Of a stretch of 48,302 bases of DNA, positions 1 through 10,654 are shown piece after piece. Location: positions 1-48,302 of the forward strand of contig NZ_LUKZ01000009.1 of the NCBI RefSeq assembly GCF_001633105.1. The letters are read 5' to 3'. The notes below the pieces were generated by a model, which saw only the letters and a list, made by a program, of their open reading frames with translations, was not told where the DNA came from and searched no databases. Position 1 is the stretch's first letter, and every line of letters starts with the position of its first letter. Source of the stretch: Acidovorax sp. GW101-3H11 (lineage in GTDB: Bacteria > Pseudomonadota > Gammaproteobacteria > Burkholderiales > Burkholderiaceae_C). The position numbers and the translations under genes are program-made.

Positions 1-148
1 GTTCAACCATCACAGGCTGCTCGAACCCATCGGGTACATCCCGCCCGTAGAAGCTGAGGCAAACTACTACCGGCAACTCGCCAGTCAGACTGCCATGATG
101 GTGGCCTGACTTAAACCAACTGGCCTCCACGAAAGCCGGGGCGATTCA
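1..148 (+). mobile_element. 3' end of an IS3-family insertion sequence
   Basis: The segment holds the last codons of an IS3-type transposase followed by about 40 bp of non-coding end. Its outermost bases (about 131-148, GAAAGCCGGGGCGATTCA) read in reverse as TGAATCGCCCCGGC, which resembles the terminal inverted repeat of IS3-family elements common in beta-proteobacteria. Only four bases separate this end from the first CRISPR repeat, so the element appears to have inserted inside the array or at its trailer edge. The left part of the element lies outside the window. Confidence 0.75.
2..109 (+). CDS. IS3-family transposase OrfB, C-terminal fragment (partial at window edge)
   Basis: The reading frame from base 2 gives 35 residues and a TGA stop. 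It contains FNHHRLLEPIGYIPPVEAE and YYRQLA, the conserved tail of the rve (DDE) integrase domain of IS3-family OrfB proteins. The catalytic DDE residues lie upstream, outside the window. The frame is intact to the stop, so there is no sign of decay in the visible part. Family identification is from recognising the motif. Confidence 0.85.
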   Translation, partial: FNHHRLLEPIGYIPPVEAEANYYRQLASQTAMMVA

Positions 149-3100
149 GTTTTTTCTGAGCTGCCTATGCGGCAGTAAACGCCCACAAGTTCCTGAAACC
201 GGACGGGCTGCTTTTCTGAGCTGCCTATGCGGCAGTGAACGCTGGCAGGGGCTTTTGCTGAATGCCTGGGAATTTCTGAGCTGCCTGTGCGGCAGTGAAC
301 GCGGAGCTGGCGGCCAAAGGCCCTGCCAACAATTTCTGAGCTGCCTATGCGGCAGTGAACACAGGCAGGCCATGGTCCCGATGGTGGTTTTTTTTCTGAG
401 CTGCCTATGCGGCAGTGAACTCGTCCACCAGCTCAGCCACGACCTTCACGGCATTTCTGAGCTGCCTATGCGGCAGTGAACGCGAGCGTCAAGGCACTGG
501 CGATCAGCAGACATTTCTGAGCTGCCTATGCGGCAGTGAACGTCAACGCGCTCATCCCGCCGCTGGACGGCACTTTCTGAGCTGCCTATGCGGCAGTGAA
601 CCTGATCGCTGCAGCGCAGGCTATCGCGGTCATTTCTGAGCTGCCTATGCGGCAGTGAACAATGGCCACCGATGCATCGCGCGGGGCGAGCATTTCTGAG
701 CTGCCTATGCGGCAGTGAACGTTACCGTCGCATAGTTGTTCAACGGGCTATATTTCTGAGCTGCCTATGCGGCAGTGAACCCATCACCGGCGCGGGGGTG
801 GGTGGCTCCATCTTTCTGAGCTGCCTATGCGGCAGTGAACGAGGCCGATTTCCCTCTGATCCTGGCCGCCATTTTCTGAGCTGCCTATGCGGCAGTGAAC
901 TTCCCGGGGCGCATCACGGTGGTGGCCTGCGTTTTCTGAGCTGCCTATGCGGCAGTGAACGCCGTGCGGCCGGATTCCTGCGTCAGCGTGCTTTTCTGAG
1001 CTGCCTATGCGGCAGTGAACTGGCGGCCGATTACTTCTATGCCTACTGTGACTTTCTGAGCTGCCTATGCGGCAGTGAACCCAGCACTTGCCCGCCGTTA
1101 CGCAATGCAACGTTTCTGAGCTGCCTATGCGGCAGTGAACTGGTGCAGCACAGCGTCTGGGCCTGCGTTGATTTTCTGAGCTGCCTATGCGGCAGTGAAC
1201 CTGCTCGCCGGAACAAAGGTGAAGGTCGTGGCTTTCTGAGCTGCCTATGCGGCAGTGAACGAGCTGGGCCAGGAATACACGCTGGCGGAGCTTTTCTGAG
1301 CTGCCTATGCGGCAGTGAACGGGCCGTACGCGGTGGCGCGGCCAGTCCGGGCTTTCTGAGCTGCCTATGCGGCAGTGAACATCAAATGCCGGTGTAGCGC
1401 TTTGCGGCGTATTTCTGAGCTGCCTATGCGGCAGTGAACTGGCCCACAGGCTTGAATGGTGGGATTTTCCGTTTCTGAGCTGCCTATGCGGCAGTGAACC
1501 CTGGTGCTGCAACACAACGGCGGGCTCTTCATTTTCTGAGCTGCCTATGCGGCAGTGAACGCAATGGCTGCGGCCGCACCTGCAGGTTGGCTTTTCTGAG
1601 CTGCCTATGCGGCAGTGAACATTGACCGTGGGCCTTACAGCCACTGCGAGCTTTTCTGAGCTGCCTATGCGGCAGTGAACTGTCAGCGCTGTTTCCTTTC
1701 GGGCGGCTCACGTTTCTGAGCTGCCTATGCGGCAGTGAACACCTGCTGGAACTGCCGGATGCCCCATGTGCTTTTCTGAGCTGCCTATGCGGCAGTGAAC
1801 GCACTGGGCAAACTGCCGCGCGATACCCAAGTTTTCTGAGCTGCCTATGCGGCAGTGAACAAACACTACCGAACGAAGCCCCAGACGCTGCGTTTCTGAG
1901 CTGCCTATGCGGCAGTGAACCTGCGCGACTGCATGGACATTGCCTCTGCAACTTTCTGAGCTGCCTATGCGGCAGTGAACACGCGCCTACCGTGGCCAGC
2001 GGCCGATGTGAAGTTTCTGAGCTGCCTATGCGGCAGTGAACACACAAGTGAAGGCCTACGTCGTGCACGAAGACTTTCTGAGCTGCCTATGCGGCAGTGA
2101 ACGCGGCCATCTTCATCGAACCGGCATTGGCAGTTTTCTGAGCTGCCTATGCGGCAGTGAACCCTGACGGCAGCCTCTACATGGGACGCTGGTGTTTCTG
2201 AGCTGCCTATGCGGCAGTGAACGGGTAAGGACTACGCCCGGGCGATTGAGCAATTTTCTGAGCTGCCTATGCGGCAGTGAACTGACATGGTGATCCTGAA
2301 CGAGTCGCCAGACTTTTCTGAGCTGCCTATGCGGCAGTGAACAGGTGCGGTGCTCTGGGTTCTGAGTCTTTTCATTTCTGAGCTGCCTATGCGGCAGTGA
2401 ACACGCTGCGGCTTGTTCAGGTCGAAGGCTGCCCTTTCTGAGCTGCCTATGCGGCAGTGAACCCTGACAGAACCACAACGCCCGCGCCGTTGCTTTTCTG
2501 AGCTGCCTATGCGGCAGTGAACACCGGTGCATCAGCGGCTGGCGGTGGTGGTCTGTTTCTGAGCTGCCTATGCGGCAGTGAACGTTCAGGCGCAGTTTTG
2601 CGGGGGGGGGTAATTTCTGAGCTGCCTATGCGGCAGTGAACCAAGAGAGGCCTTCATAGCGTGTTGGCCTGCCTTTCTGAGCTGCCTATGCGGCAGTGAA
2701 CGGTGCGCGCCGGCTCAAGTGCCAGACATGCCGTTTCTGAGCTGCCTATGCGGCAGTGAACGGCAGGAACACGGCGGTCTTCGTCTTTCCACTTTTCTGA
2801 GCTGCCTATGCGGCAGTGAACTGCGCGGCATGGATGCGGCCCGCGCTACCCCTTTTCTGAGCTGCCTATGCGGCAGTGAACCGTCGTCCTGCGCAGCCGC
2901 CCGGCCACCGAATTTTCTGAGCTGCCTATGCGGCAGTGAACGCTGATTGGGCGTAGCAGGCGCTGGAGTTGCTTTTCTGAGCTGCCTATGCGGCAGTGAA
3001 CATAGTCGGCATCACCTGCACATGCGCTACAGCTTTCTGAGCTGCCTATGCGGCAGTGAACAGGATGCGGTTTCGGGTGTCTTTGATGATGTTTTTCTGA

Positions 3101-5283
3101 GCTGCCTATGCGGCAGTGAACCTGTCCGCTACGATACCGGCGCCGGTATTCCTTTTCTGAGCTGCCTATGCGGCAGTGAACCCCGATATGTGAATATCGT
3201 GTCTGGCGTTGGTTTTCTGAGCTGCCTATGCGGCAGTGAACTCGCCGCCCCCGGTAACACTGGCTTTGCCTGCTTTCTGAGCTGCCTATGCGGCAGTGAA
3301 CCAGGCCCTGCCCCTTCGCTATGCCCTCCATGTTTTCTGAGCTGCCTATGCGGCAGTGAACTTTGACCCCCGGCTACTGCGTGTTGGCGTTGATTTCTGA
3401 GCTGCCTATGCGGCAGTGAACTCTGGCGGTGTCAGCCATTCGTCGTGCTTCATTTTCTGAGCTGCCTATGCGGCAGTGAACAGTACCAAAGACAACGCAT
3501 TCGGGTGCTTTCTTTTCTGAGCTGCCTATGCGGCAGTGAACCGAGACGCTGACGGCCGGGGCGCTCATCACCGTTTTCTGAGCTGCCTATGCGGCAGTGA
3601 ACGCTGCCATCGTGCAGGTACGTGCCTCTGCGACTTTCTGAGCTGCCTATGCGGCAGTGAACTGCAAATTTGTTCCATGGGCTTGTTTCGGTAATTTCTG
3701 AGCTGCCTATGCGGCAGTGAACCCGTCGCGGGTGGCGCGGTAGTTCGTGCGACCTTTCTGAGCTGCCTATGCGGCAGTGAACTTCACCATGAACCCGGCC
3801 CAGGCCCGGGAAATTTTCTGAGCTGCCTATGCGGCAGTGAACCTGCGCAGCCGACCGGCCACAGAATGGGGCGCTTTCTGAGCTGCCTATGCGGCAGTGA
3901 ACTCTGGCGGTGTCAGCCATTCGTCGTGCTTCATTTTCTGAGCTGCCTATGCGGCAGTGAACCCGTAATTGACGGTGCCCAGGCCGCCGATGAATTTCTG
4001 AGCTGCCTATGCGGCAGTGAACCCGCGTGTCTGCTGCGTGGGATGGAGTGGCCTTTTCTGAGCTGCCTATGCGGCAGTGAACCGCAGGTGCCCGGCCTGC
4101 TCAATGCCTATGGATTTCTGAGCTGCCTATGCGGCAGTGAACGCAAGGCACTGGGCCAGCAGCGCGCGTGCTTCTTTCTGAGCTGCCTATGCGGCAGTGA
4201 ACTTCACCTGCCGGTTATCGGTGTACGTGTTATTTTTCTGAGCTGCCTATGCGGCAGTGAACCCGGTTGTCGGTGTACGTGTTGTTTGTCGTCTTTTCTG
4301 AGCTGCCTATGCGGCAGTGAACCCGCCAGCCATCCGGCCACCTGTGCGCCGTCATTTTCTGAGCTGCCTATGCGGCAGTGAACCTGCCACCGGCTCCCAC
4401 ATCAGCCGAGGGGGTTTTCTGAGCTGCCTATGCGGCAGTGAACGGGGTGAACTGCTGCACCAACGGAACGCGGAATTTCTGAGCTGCCTATGCGGCAGTG
4501 AACCACATCAAAACCCGCGCCTGCTTTGAGCGTCTTTTCTGAGCTGCCTATGCGGCAGTGAACGGCGGGCGAGTACCAGCCCCAAAGGTCGAAATTTTCT
4601 GAGCTGCCTATGCGGCAGTGAACTGGCGGAGGGCGTTCTTCACCGTGTTCTGGTCTTTCTGAGCTGCCTATGCGGCAGTGAACGGCTTCACCCACCCCTC
4701 TCCCCCAGAGGGAATTTTCTGAGCTGCCTATGCGGCAGTGAACCTGTACCGCGTGCAGATGGAGCAGCAGTGCATTTTCTGAGCTGCCTATGCGGCAGTG
4801 AACGTGGCGCTGGCGGGGCGGGCGGCTCTGCATAGTTTCTGAGCTGCCTATGCGGCAGTGAACCTCTGAATCGGCCACGTCCTTCCGCGTTCCGTTTTCT
4901 GAGCTGCCTATGCGGCAGTGAACGCATCAACCAGAAGCCAGCGCTCCTGGTCATGTTTCTGAGCTGCCTATGCGGCAGTGAACCTGCCACCGGCTCCCAC
5001 ATCAGCCGAGGGGGTTTTCTGAGCTGCCTATGCGGCAGTGAACATCTCCTTCGGTTCAAACAATTCGCCTTCGGTTTTCTGAGCTGCCTATGCGGCAGTG
5101 AACGACGGCACCTACATCGATGCGGAGGGGCGCAATTTCTGAGCTGCCTATGCGGCAGTGAACAGCACCCAGGCCTCGCCCGTAAAGTTGGGCCATTTCT
5201 GAGCTGCCTATGCGGCAGTGAACTACCAGCCCCAAAGGTCAAAATGGTGCAGAGTTTTCTGAGCTGCCTATGCGGCAGTGAAC

Positions 5284-5306
5284 AAAAAGCCCGCGTGGTG
5301 CGGGCT
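5284..5306 (-). terminator. Spacer-encoded intrinsic terminator-like hairpin
   Basis: Read in the direction of array transcription, this spacer contains AGCCCGC-ACCAC-GCGGGCT followed by TTTT: a 7-bp perfect GC-rich stem, 5-nt loop and short U-tract. It lies about 87 spacers from the leader. It was probably captured from a phage terminator. It could reduce transcription into the older half of the array. Confidence 0.55.
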
Positions 5307-8300
5307 GTTGGGTTATTTCTGAGCTGCCTATGCGGCAGTGAACGAATTTAGTTTCTCCGCCCGGGTCGTTCGGGTTTTCTGAGCTGCCTATGCGGCAGTG
5401 AACCCTGTCTTGCCAGCCCAGTCGCCGATGAACTTTTTCTGAGCTGCCTATGCGGCAGTGAACGGTCGAACTGGCCAAGCGGTCGCAGGATCTCTTTTCT
5501 GAGCTGCCTATGCGGCAGTGAACCAGGCTCGGGTGGACGAGTGGCTGAAGGGGAGTTTCTGAGCTGCCTATGCGGCAGTGAACGTGGAAGCGCCGCGCAT
5601 TGCACGCAGAACAGCATTTCTGAGCTGCCTATGCGGCAGTGAACGTACGGCGCGTTGCTGGGTCACGTTGAGTTCTTTTCTGAGCTGCCTATGCGGCAGT
5701 GAACACTGTTGAACGCGGCCCGCTCGCCCGATGGGTTTTCTGAGCTGCCTATGCGGCAGTGAACGTGATGCGGATGAAGTCGCCCAGGTCGGCAAATTTC
5801 TGAGCTGCCTATGCGGCAGTGAACATCGTGTCGCGCGTGCATGTGCAATCGTGGCTTTTCTGAGCTGCCTATGCGGCAGTGAACTTCTTGGGCGATTTGA
5901 TCTCCTGGGGAGACACTTTCTGAGCTGCCTATGCGGCAGTGAACGCAAGCGGGGGTGCCTAGCGATTCGCAAGTTTTTTCTGAGCTGCCTATGCGGCAGT
6001 GAACCAGCACCATCCAACCAGGGGCGGATTCGTTCATTTCTGAGCTGCCTATGCGGCAGTGAACTTGTCAGCATCATCGGTCGCCGCGCAGACGACTTTC
6101 TGAGCTGCCTATGCGGCAGTGAACATCGGCGCTTTCAACCGCTCCGTGTCTCCAGATTTCTGAGCTGCCTATGCGGCAGTGAACGTTATTGACCGCTGGG
6201 AAACACCACTCTGGAATTTCTGAGCTGCCTATGCGGCAGTGAACGCGCGCATGGTTGGCGAGTCTCCTGCTGCTGTTTTCTGAGCTGCCTATGCGGCAGT
6301 GAACGCATGGAACTGCCGAGAACACCCGGCCACTTCTTTCTGAGCTGCCTATGCGGCAGTGAACGTTGGCTTGTGTTGCCGCATCAAGAGCGGGTCTTTC
6401 TGAGCTGCCTATGCGGCAGTGAACCGGCTGTGCCACCGCGCGAGTGGCGTACATCATTTCTGAGCTGCCTATGCGGCAGTGAACTTGTACGACTGCATGA
6501 CAGCACCAGGCAGCAATTTCTGAGCTGCCTATGCGGCAGTGAACTGCGTGAAGGCTTCTTCTAGCGTGCCGGTTGTTTTCTGAGCTGCCTATGCGGCAGT
6601 GAACCCAATGAGAACGGTTATCTCGGCCCAGTCTATTTTCTGAGCTGCCTATGCGGCAGTGAACCTGGACCGCGACCGCATCCGTGAAATCTTCATTTTC
6701 TGAGCTGCCTATGCGGCAGTGAACTCCCTCAACACCTGGTCGGCCTGGGTGTAGACTTTCTGAGCTGCCTATGCGGCAGTGAACTCATGGTGTTCCTCTC
6801 AAATCTGCATGGGCTTTTTCTGAGCTGCCTATGCGGCAGTGAACTTGGCCCGGAGGAATTCGGCGTAGTCAGTCATATTTCTGAGCTGCCTATGCGGCAG
6901 TGAACGGTGCTGGCCGCGATCAACGACTGATCGCCATTTTCTGAGCTGCCTATGCGGCAGTGAACCAATCGACCGCCCCGGATGGTTGGCCCCACTTTTT
7001 CTGAGCTGCCTATGCGGCAGTGAACTCACACCCCGAACCCCTGACGTGCTGTTTTTCTTTCTGAGCTGCCTATGCGGCAGTGAACGGAGTGTTGACTATG
7101 CCGATTGATCCACGCATTTTCTGAGCTGCCTATGCGGCAGTGAACAACGCCGGGGCCTTATTCAATCCGGCATCAAATTTCTGAGCTGCCTATGCGGCAG
7201 TGAACACTTCCGCATTCGCGCCACGGCATGGACCTCTGTTTCTGAGCTGCCTATGCGGCAGTGAACACGGCATCGGCTGCCAGCGCAGCCGCGTCCGATT
7301 TCTGAGCTGCCTATGCGGCAGTGAACTGCTCGCCTGCTCGACGCCGACCCGTACCAGTTTTCTGAGCTGCCTATGCGGCAGTGAACAATTACGTGGCGCG
7401 CAGCTACGACCGCACGGTTTTCTGAGCTGCCTATGCGGCAGTGAACGCGGTAGCCGTCGATGTTCTTGGCGACGTATTTTTTCTGAGCTGCCTATGCGGC
7501 AGTGAACAAGTGGCCTTCGCGCACCATCTGCTGCACGGTTTTCTGAGCTGCCTATGCGGCAGTGAACTGGGCATCATGCCCATCGCAGGGGTATTGATTT
7601 TTCTGAGCTGCCTATGCGGCAGTGAACGCAAGGCACTGGGCCAGCAGCGCGCGTGCTTTTTTCTGAGCTGCCTATGCGGCAGTGAACCGGGTATGTCAGC
7701 GTTATCCATGGGGATCATCTTTCTGAGCTGCCTATGCGGCAGTGAACGAATACCGACACACACAGCAGCACGACAGCAATTTCTGAGCTGCCTATGCGGC
7801 AGTGAACGTACTGCCGTCGGTTCATTTCTCGCCCCCTTTTTTCTGAGCTGCCTATGCGGCAGTGAACGCGATTTCTCGGGCGCTGGGGTGGCCCAGGTCT
7901 TTCTGAGCTGCCTATGCGGCAGTGAACACCACGGTCGATGAACCACTGGGCCTCTTGCATTTTCTGAGCTGCCTATGCGGCAGTGAACTTCGTGCTGATC
8001 CACAACGTCAGCAGGTGCTTTTTCTGAGCTGCCTATGCGGCAGTGAACGCAGGCGATCAAAACGCTGCAGGCCGAGCAGGTTTCTGAGCTGCCTATGCGG
8101 CAGTGAACACCGCGAGCACCAGCAAACCCGCACTTACTTTTTTCTGAGCTGCCTATGCGGCAGTGAACGCAGCAATCACCGGAGGCGAGGTGCCGCACTT
8201 TTTCTGAGCTGCCTATGCGGCAGTGAACGGCGAGGAACTTCTCGTAGTCCGGGTTGATGATTTCTGAGCTGCCTATGCGGCAGTGAACATTGAGGCCGAC

Positions 8301-10213
8301 CACCTCAACATCACGGTGAATTTCTGAGCTGCCTATGCGGCAGTGAACGAGCCAGGCGCGAACGTGTGCGCGAGACAGCATTTCTGAGCTGCCTATGCGG
8401 CAGTGAACCTTGTGGTCTTCGTTCGGCGGCTTCTTGATGTTTTCTGAGCTGCCTATGCGGCAGTGAACGCCGTCTTGCCAAGCAGCTCCAGCTCGTTCGT
8501 TTTCTGAGCTGCCTATGCGGCAGTGAACGATGCGACCGAGGCGCAAGCGCAGCAGGTTCTTTTCTGAGCTGCCTATGCGGCAGTGAACAGACGCTGTTGC
8601 GATCTACGAGCGCGACTTCTTTTCTGAGCTGCCTATGCGGCAGTGAACTACAGCAATGGCGGCCAATTCAGCCGCCAGAATTTCTGAGCTGCCTATGCGG
8701 CAGTGAACGTCGAAGCCGCCCACGGCATCAAAGGAAAGGATTTCTGAGCTGCCTATGCGGCAGTGAACTTGTATTGGCGCTCAAGATCAGCGCGGGCGAA
8801 TTTCTGAGCTGCCTATGCGGCAGTGAACGTTCCCAGTTCGGTCCTGCATGCGCCGCACCATTTCTGAGCTGCCTATGCGGCAGTGAACGACGAGTTGAAG
8901 GCGACGATGATGTCGCTTCATTTCTGAGCTGCCTATGCGGCAGTGAACATCATCTTCGACGTGAACAGCTACGGGGGTGATTTCTGAGCTGCCTATGCGG
9001 CAGTGAACTCGCGTGCGGTGCGAACATCGTTGGCGTAGTTTTTCTGAGCTGCCTATGCGGCAGTGAACGGCCAGGTGAAGGAGGCTGGGGAGAAGGCGCT
9101 TTTCTGAGCTGCCTATGCGGCAGTGAACGATACGGCCGCCAGGCTGAGGCCGGAGGTGGATTTCTGAGCTGCCTATGCGGCAGTGAACCCCAGCTCCCGC
9201 GCGGTGGCGGGCATGAACTGGTTTCTGAGCTGCCTATGCGGCAGTGAACATCCCAGGTCCTACCCTCCGCCAGCGCGCGCTTTTCTGAGCTGCCTATGCG
9301 GCAGTGAACTCAATGAACTACGCATGCACCCTGATCGCCGTTTTCTGAGCTGCCTATGCGGCAGTGAACGCACCACACGCGGCCATGCCATGGATGGCTC
9401 ATTTCTGAGCTGCCTATGCGGCAGTGAACACCTTCTGGTGTTGACATGTATATCACCGAATTTTCTGAGCTGCCTATGCGGCAGTGAACGAGGAAAAACC
9501 CATGCTGTTCTCCGGGAGGATTTTCTGAGCTGCCTATGCGGCAGTGAACTCCGACCAGCCATCAGGCGCCCAGGATGGCTTTTTCTGAGCTGCCTATGCG
9601 GCAGTGAACCGGGTTCCAGTCGCCGAACGACAATGGGTGCGTTTTCTGAGCTGCCTATGCGGCAGTGAACGGCCAGGTGGTGCAGGCGGCAGATGGATCG
9701 ATTTTCTGAGCTGCCTATGCGGCAGTGAACCTCGCGAATTGTCGATAGAACTGGCGCTCGACTTTCTGAGCTGCCTATGCGGCAGTGAACGATTCAGGAC
9801 ACGTTTGATGGCCTGAAGACCAATTTCTGAGCTGCCTATGCGGCAGTGAACACTCGCTACGGCGAACAGGCCGGGCCGCGCCCTTTCTGAGCTGCCTATG
9901 CGGCAGTGAACGCAGCAAGAAGCTGCGCGGCCTTGCCTGGATCTTTCTGAGCTGCCTATGCGGCAGTGAACGCCATCAGCCCGACCGGCCAGTATTACCT
10001 CAACTTTCTGAGCTGCCTATGCGGCAGTGAACAGGGTAGGCGCCCGCCTGGGTGATGAAGCGATTTTTCTGAGCTGCCTATGCGGCAGTGAACAGAGCGC
10101 GCACGCCCTGAAATCACCCACACATTTTCTGAGCTGCCTATGCGGCAGTGAACGGCTGACACCGCCAGAGATCCTGCGACCGCTTTTTCTGAGCTGCCTA
10201 TGCGGCAGTGAAC

Positions 10214-10235
10214 GAAAAAAGCCCCGCGATGCGGG
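10214..10235 (-). terminator. Spacer-encoded intrinsic terminator-like hairpin, fifth spacer from leader
   Basis: On the minus strand the spacer reads CCCGC-ATC-GCGGG, then GC and TTTTTT. The 5-bp GC stem with a six-U tract resembles a Rho-independent terminator in the direction of pre-crRNA synthesis, less than 300 nt from the leader. The stem is short, so its efficiency is uncertain. Confidence 0.45.
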
Positions 10236-10530
10236 TGCAGGTGCTTTTCTGAGCTGCCTATGCGGCAGTGAACGCGTGGTCATGGCCTATGCCATGCGCG
10301 TGGCTTTTCTGAGCTGCCTATGCGGCAGTGAACTTCGATGACCGCCGTCACGGTGTCTGCCGCGCTTTTCTGAGCTGCCTATGCGGCAGTGAACGTGCCG
10401 GTGGCGCAGGCTTGGCCGCTGGCGCTTTTCTGAGCTGCCTATGCGGCAGTGAACATGGCCGCCGCGCCCCAGACAAAACCGTTCATTTTCTGAGCTGCCT
10501 ATGCGGCAGTGAACTAGAACTCTAGCCTCC

Positions 10531-10543
10531 CAACTACTTGATT
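10531..10543 (-). promoter_or_regulatory. Leader-proximal IHF site
   Basis: The minus strand reads AATCAAGTAGTTG, matching the IHF consensus WATCAANNNNTTR at every defined position. It lies 17 bp from the leader-repeat junction. IHF bending of the leader is known to be needed for site-specific spacer integration in type I-E and I-F systems. Confidence 0.7.
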
Positions 10544-10554
10544 TTTAAGGAGCA
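10542..10554 (-). promoter_or_regulatory. boxA-like antitermination motif in leader
   Basis: The minus strand reads TGCTCCTTAAAAA, 11 of 13 positions matching TGCTCTTTAACAA-type boxA sequences of rRNA operons. boxA elements in CRISPR leaders are known to recruit Nus factors and protect long arrays from premature Rho termination. That would suit a 10-kb untranslated transcript. It overlaps the proximal IHF site by two bases. Confidence 0.5.
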
Positions 10555-10570
10555 TTCCCCATTCAAGCCA

Positions 10571-10595
10571 GAACACCCCAATTCCTGGGGTGTTC
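10571..10595. repeat. Leader inverted repeat between the two IHF sites
   Basis: A perfect 9-bp inverted repeat, GAACACCCC (10571-10579) and GGGGTGTTC (10587-10595), with a 7-nt loop. It has no following T-tract on the minus strand, so it is not an obvious terminator. Its place between the IHF sites is where I-F leaders carry an upstream motif contacted by Cas1 during integration. Confidence 0.6.
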
Positions 10596-10597
10596 CG

Positions 10598-10610
10598 TAA
10601 GTGCTTGATT
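10598..10610 (-). promoter_or_regulatory. Leader-distal IHF site
   Basis: The minus strand reads AATCAAGCACTTA, a perfect match to WATCAANNNNTTR. It lies 67 bp from the proximal site on the same strand, an arrangement expected for a folded leader during spacer acquisition. Confidence 0.65.
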
Positions 10611-10654
10611 TCAAAGGGCCCTGCGCAGGTCCCCAAAAAAAGGGTCAAACCGAC

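Larger units (their letters stand above)
153..10514 (-). CRISPR. Type I-F CRISPR array, 173 repeats / 172 spacers
   Basis: A 28-bp repeat (plus strand TTTCTGAGCTGCC...CGGCAGTGAAC) recurs with a 60-bp period from 153 to 10514. In crRNA orientation (minus strand) it is GTTCACTGCCGC...CTCAGAAA, a type I-F repeat with stem CTGCC/GGCAG and an 8-nt 5' handle CTCAGAAA. One repeat start per 60-bp step gives 173 repeats; spacers are mostly 32 nt, some 31 or 33. Repeats are essentially identical except the first (153-180, GTAAAC instead of GTGAAC) and the third (273-300, TGTGC instead of TATGC). Both variants lie at the left end, marking it as the old trailer side and the right end as leader-proximal. 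Some spacers recur: 3422-3453 equals 3903-3934, 4384-4415 equals 4984-5015, and 4143-4174 equals 7628-7659 except the last base. Confidence 0.99.
10515..10654 (-). promoter_or_regulatory. CRISPR leader
   Basis: This is the 140-bp gap between the cas6f stop and the first leader-end repeat, on the side away from the degenerate repeats. It contains an A/T tract (GACCCTTTTTTTGGGG on the minus strand, 10631-10647), an imperfect palindrome around CCTGCGCAGG (10620-10629), two IHF-consensus sites, a 9-bp inverted repeat and a boxA-like motif. CTAGA-AC-TCTAG (10514-10525) spans the leader-repeat junction. No convincing sigma-70 promoter was found, so array transcription may start here or continue from the csy operon. 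Confidence 0.85.

Noticed and set aside
4684..4715. Spacer with CCCCTCTCCCCCAGAGGG as a possible self-targeting spacer
   Set aside because: It resembles a common chromosomal palindrome, but no match was noticed elsewhere in this window, so self-targeting cannot be claimed.
146..10525. Many open frames over the first 10.5 kb on both strands repeating FLSCLCGSE, VHCRIGSSE or SLPHRQLRK
   Set aside because: They arise because the 60-bp repeat-spacer unit is a multiple of three, so the repeat codes the same nine residues each time. They are not genes.
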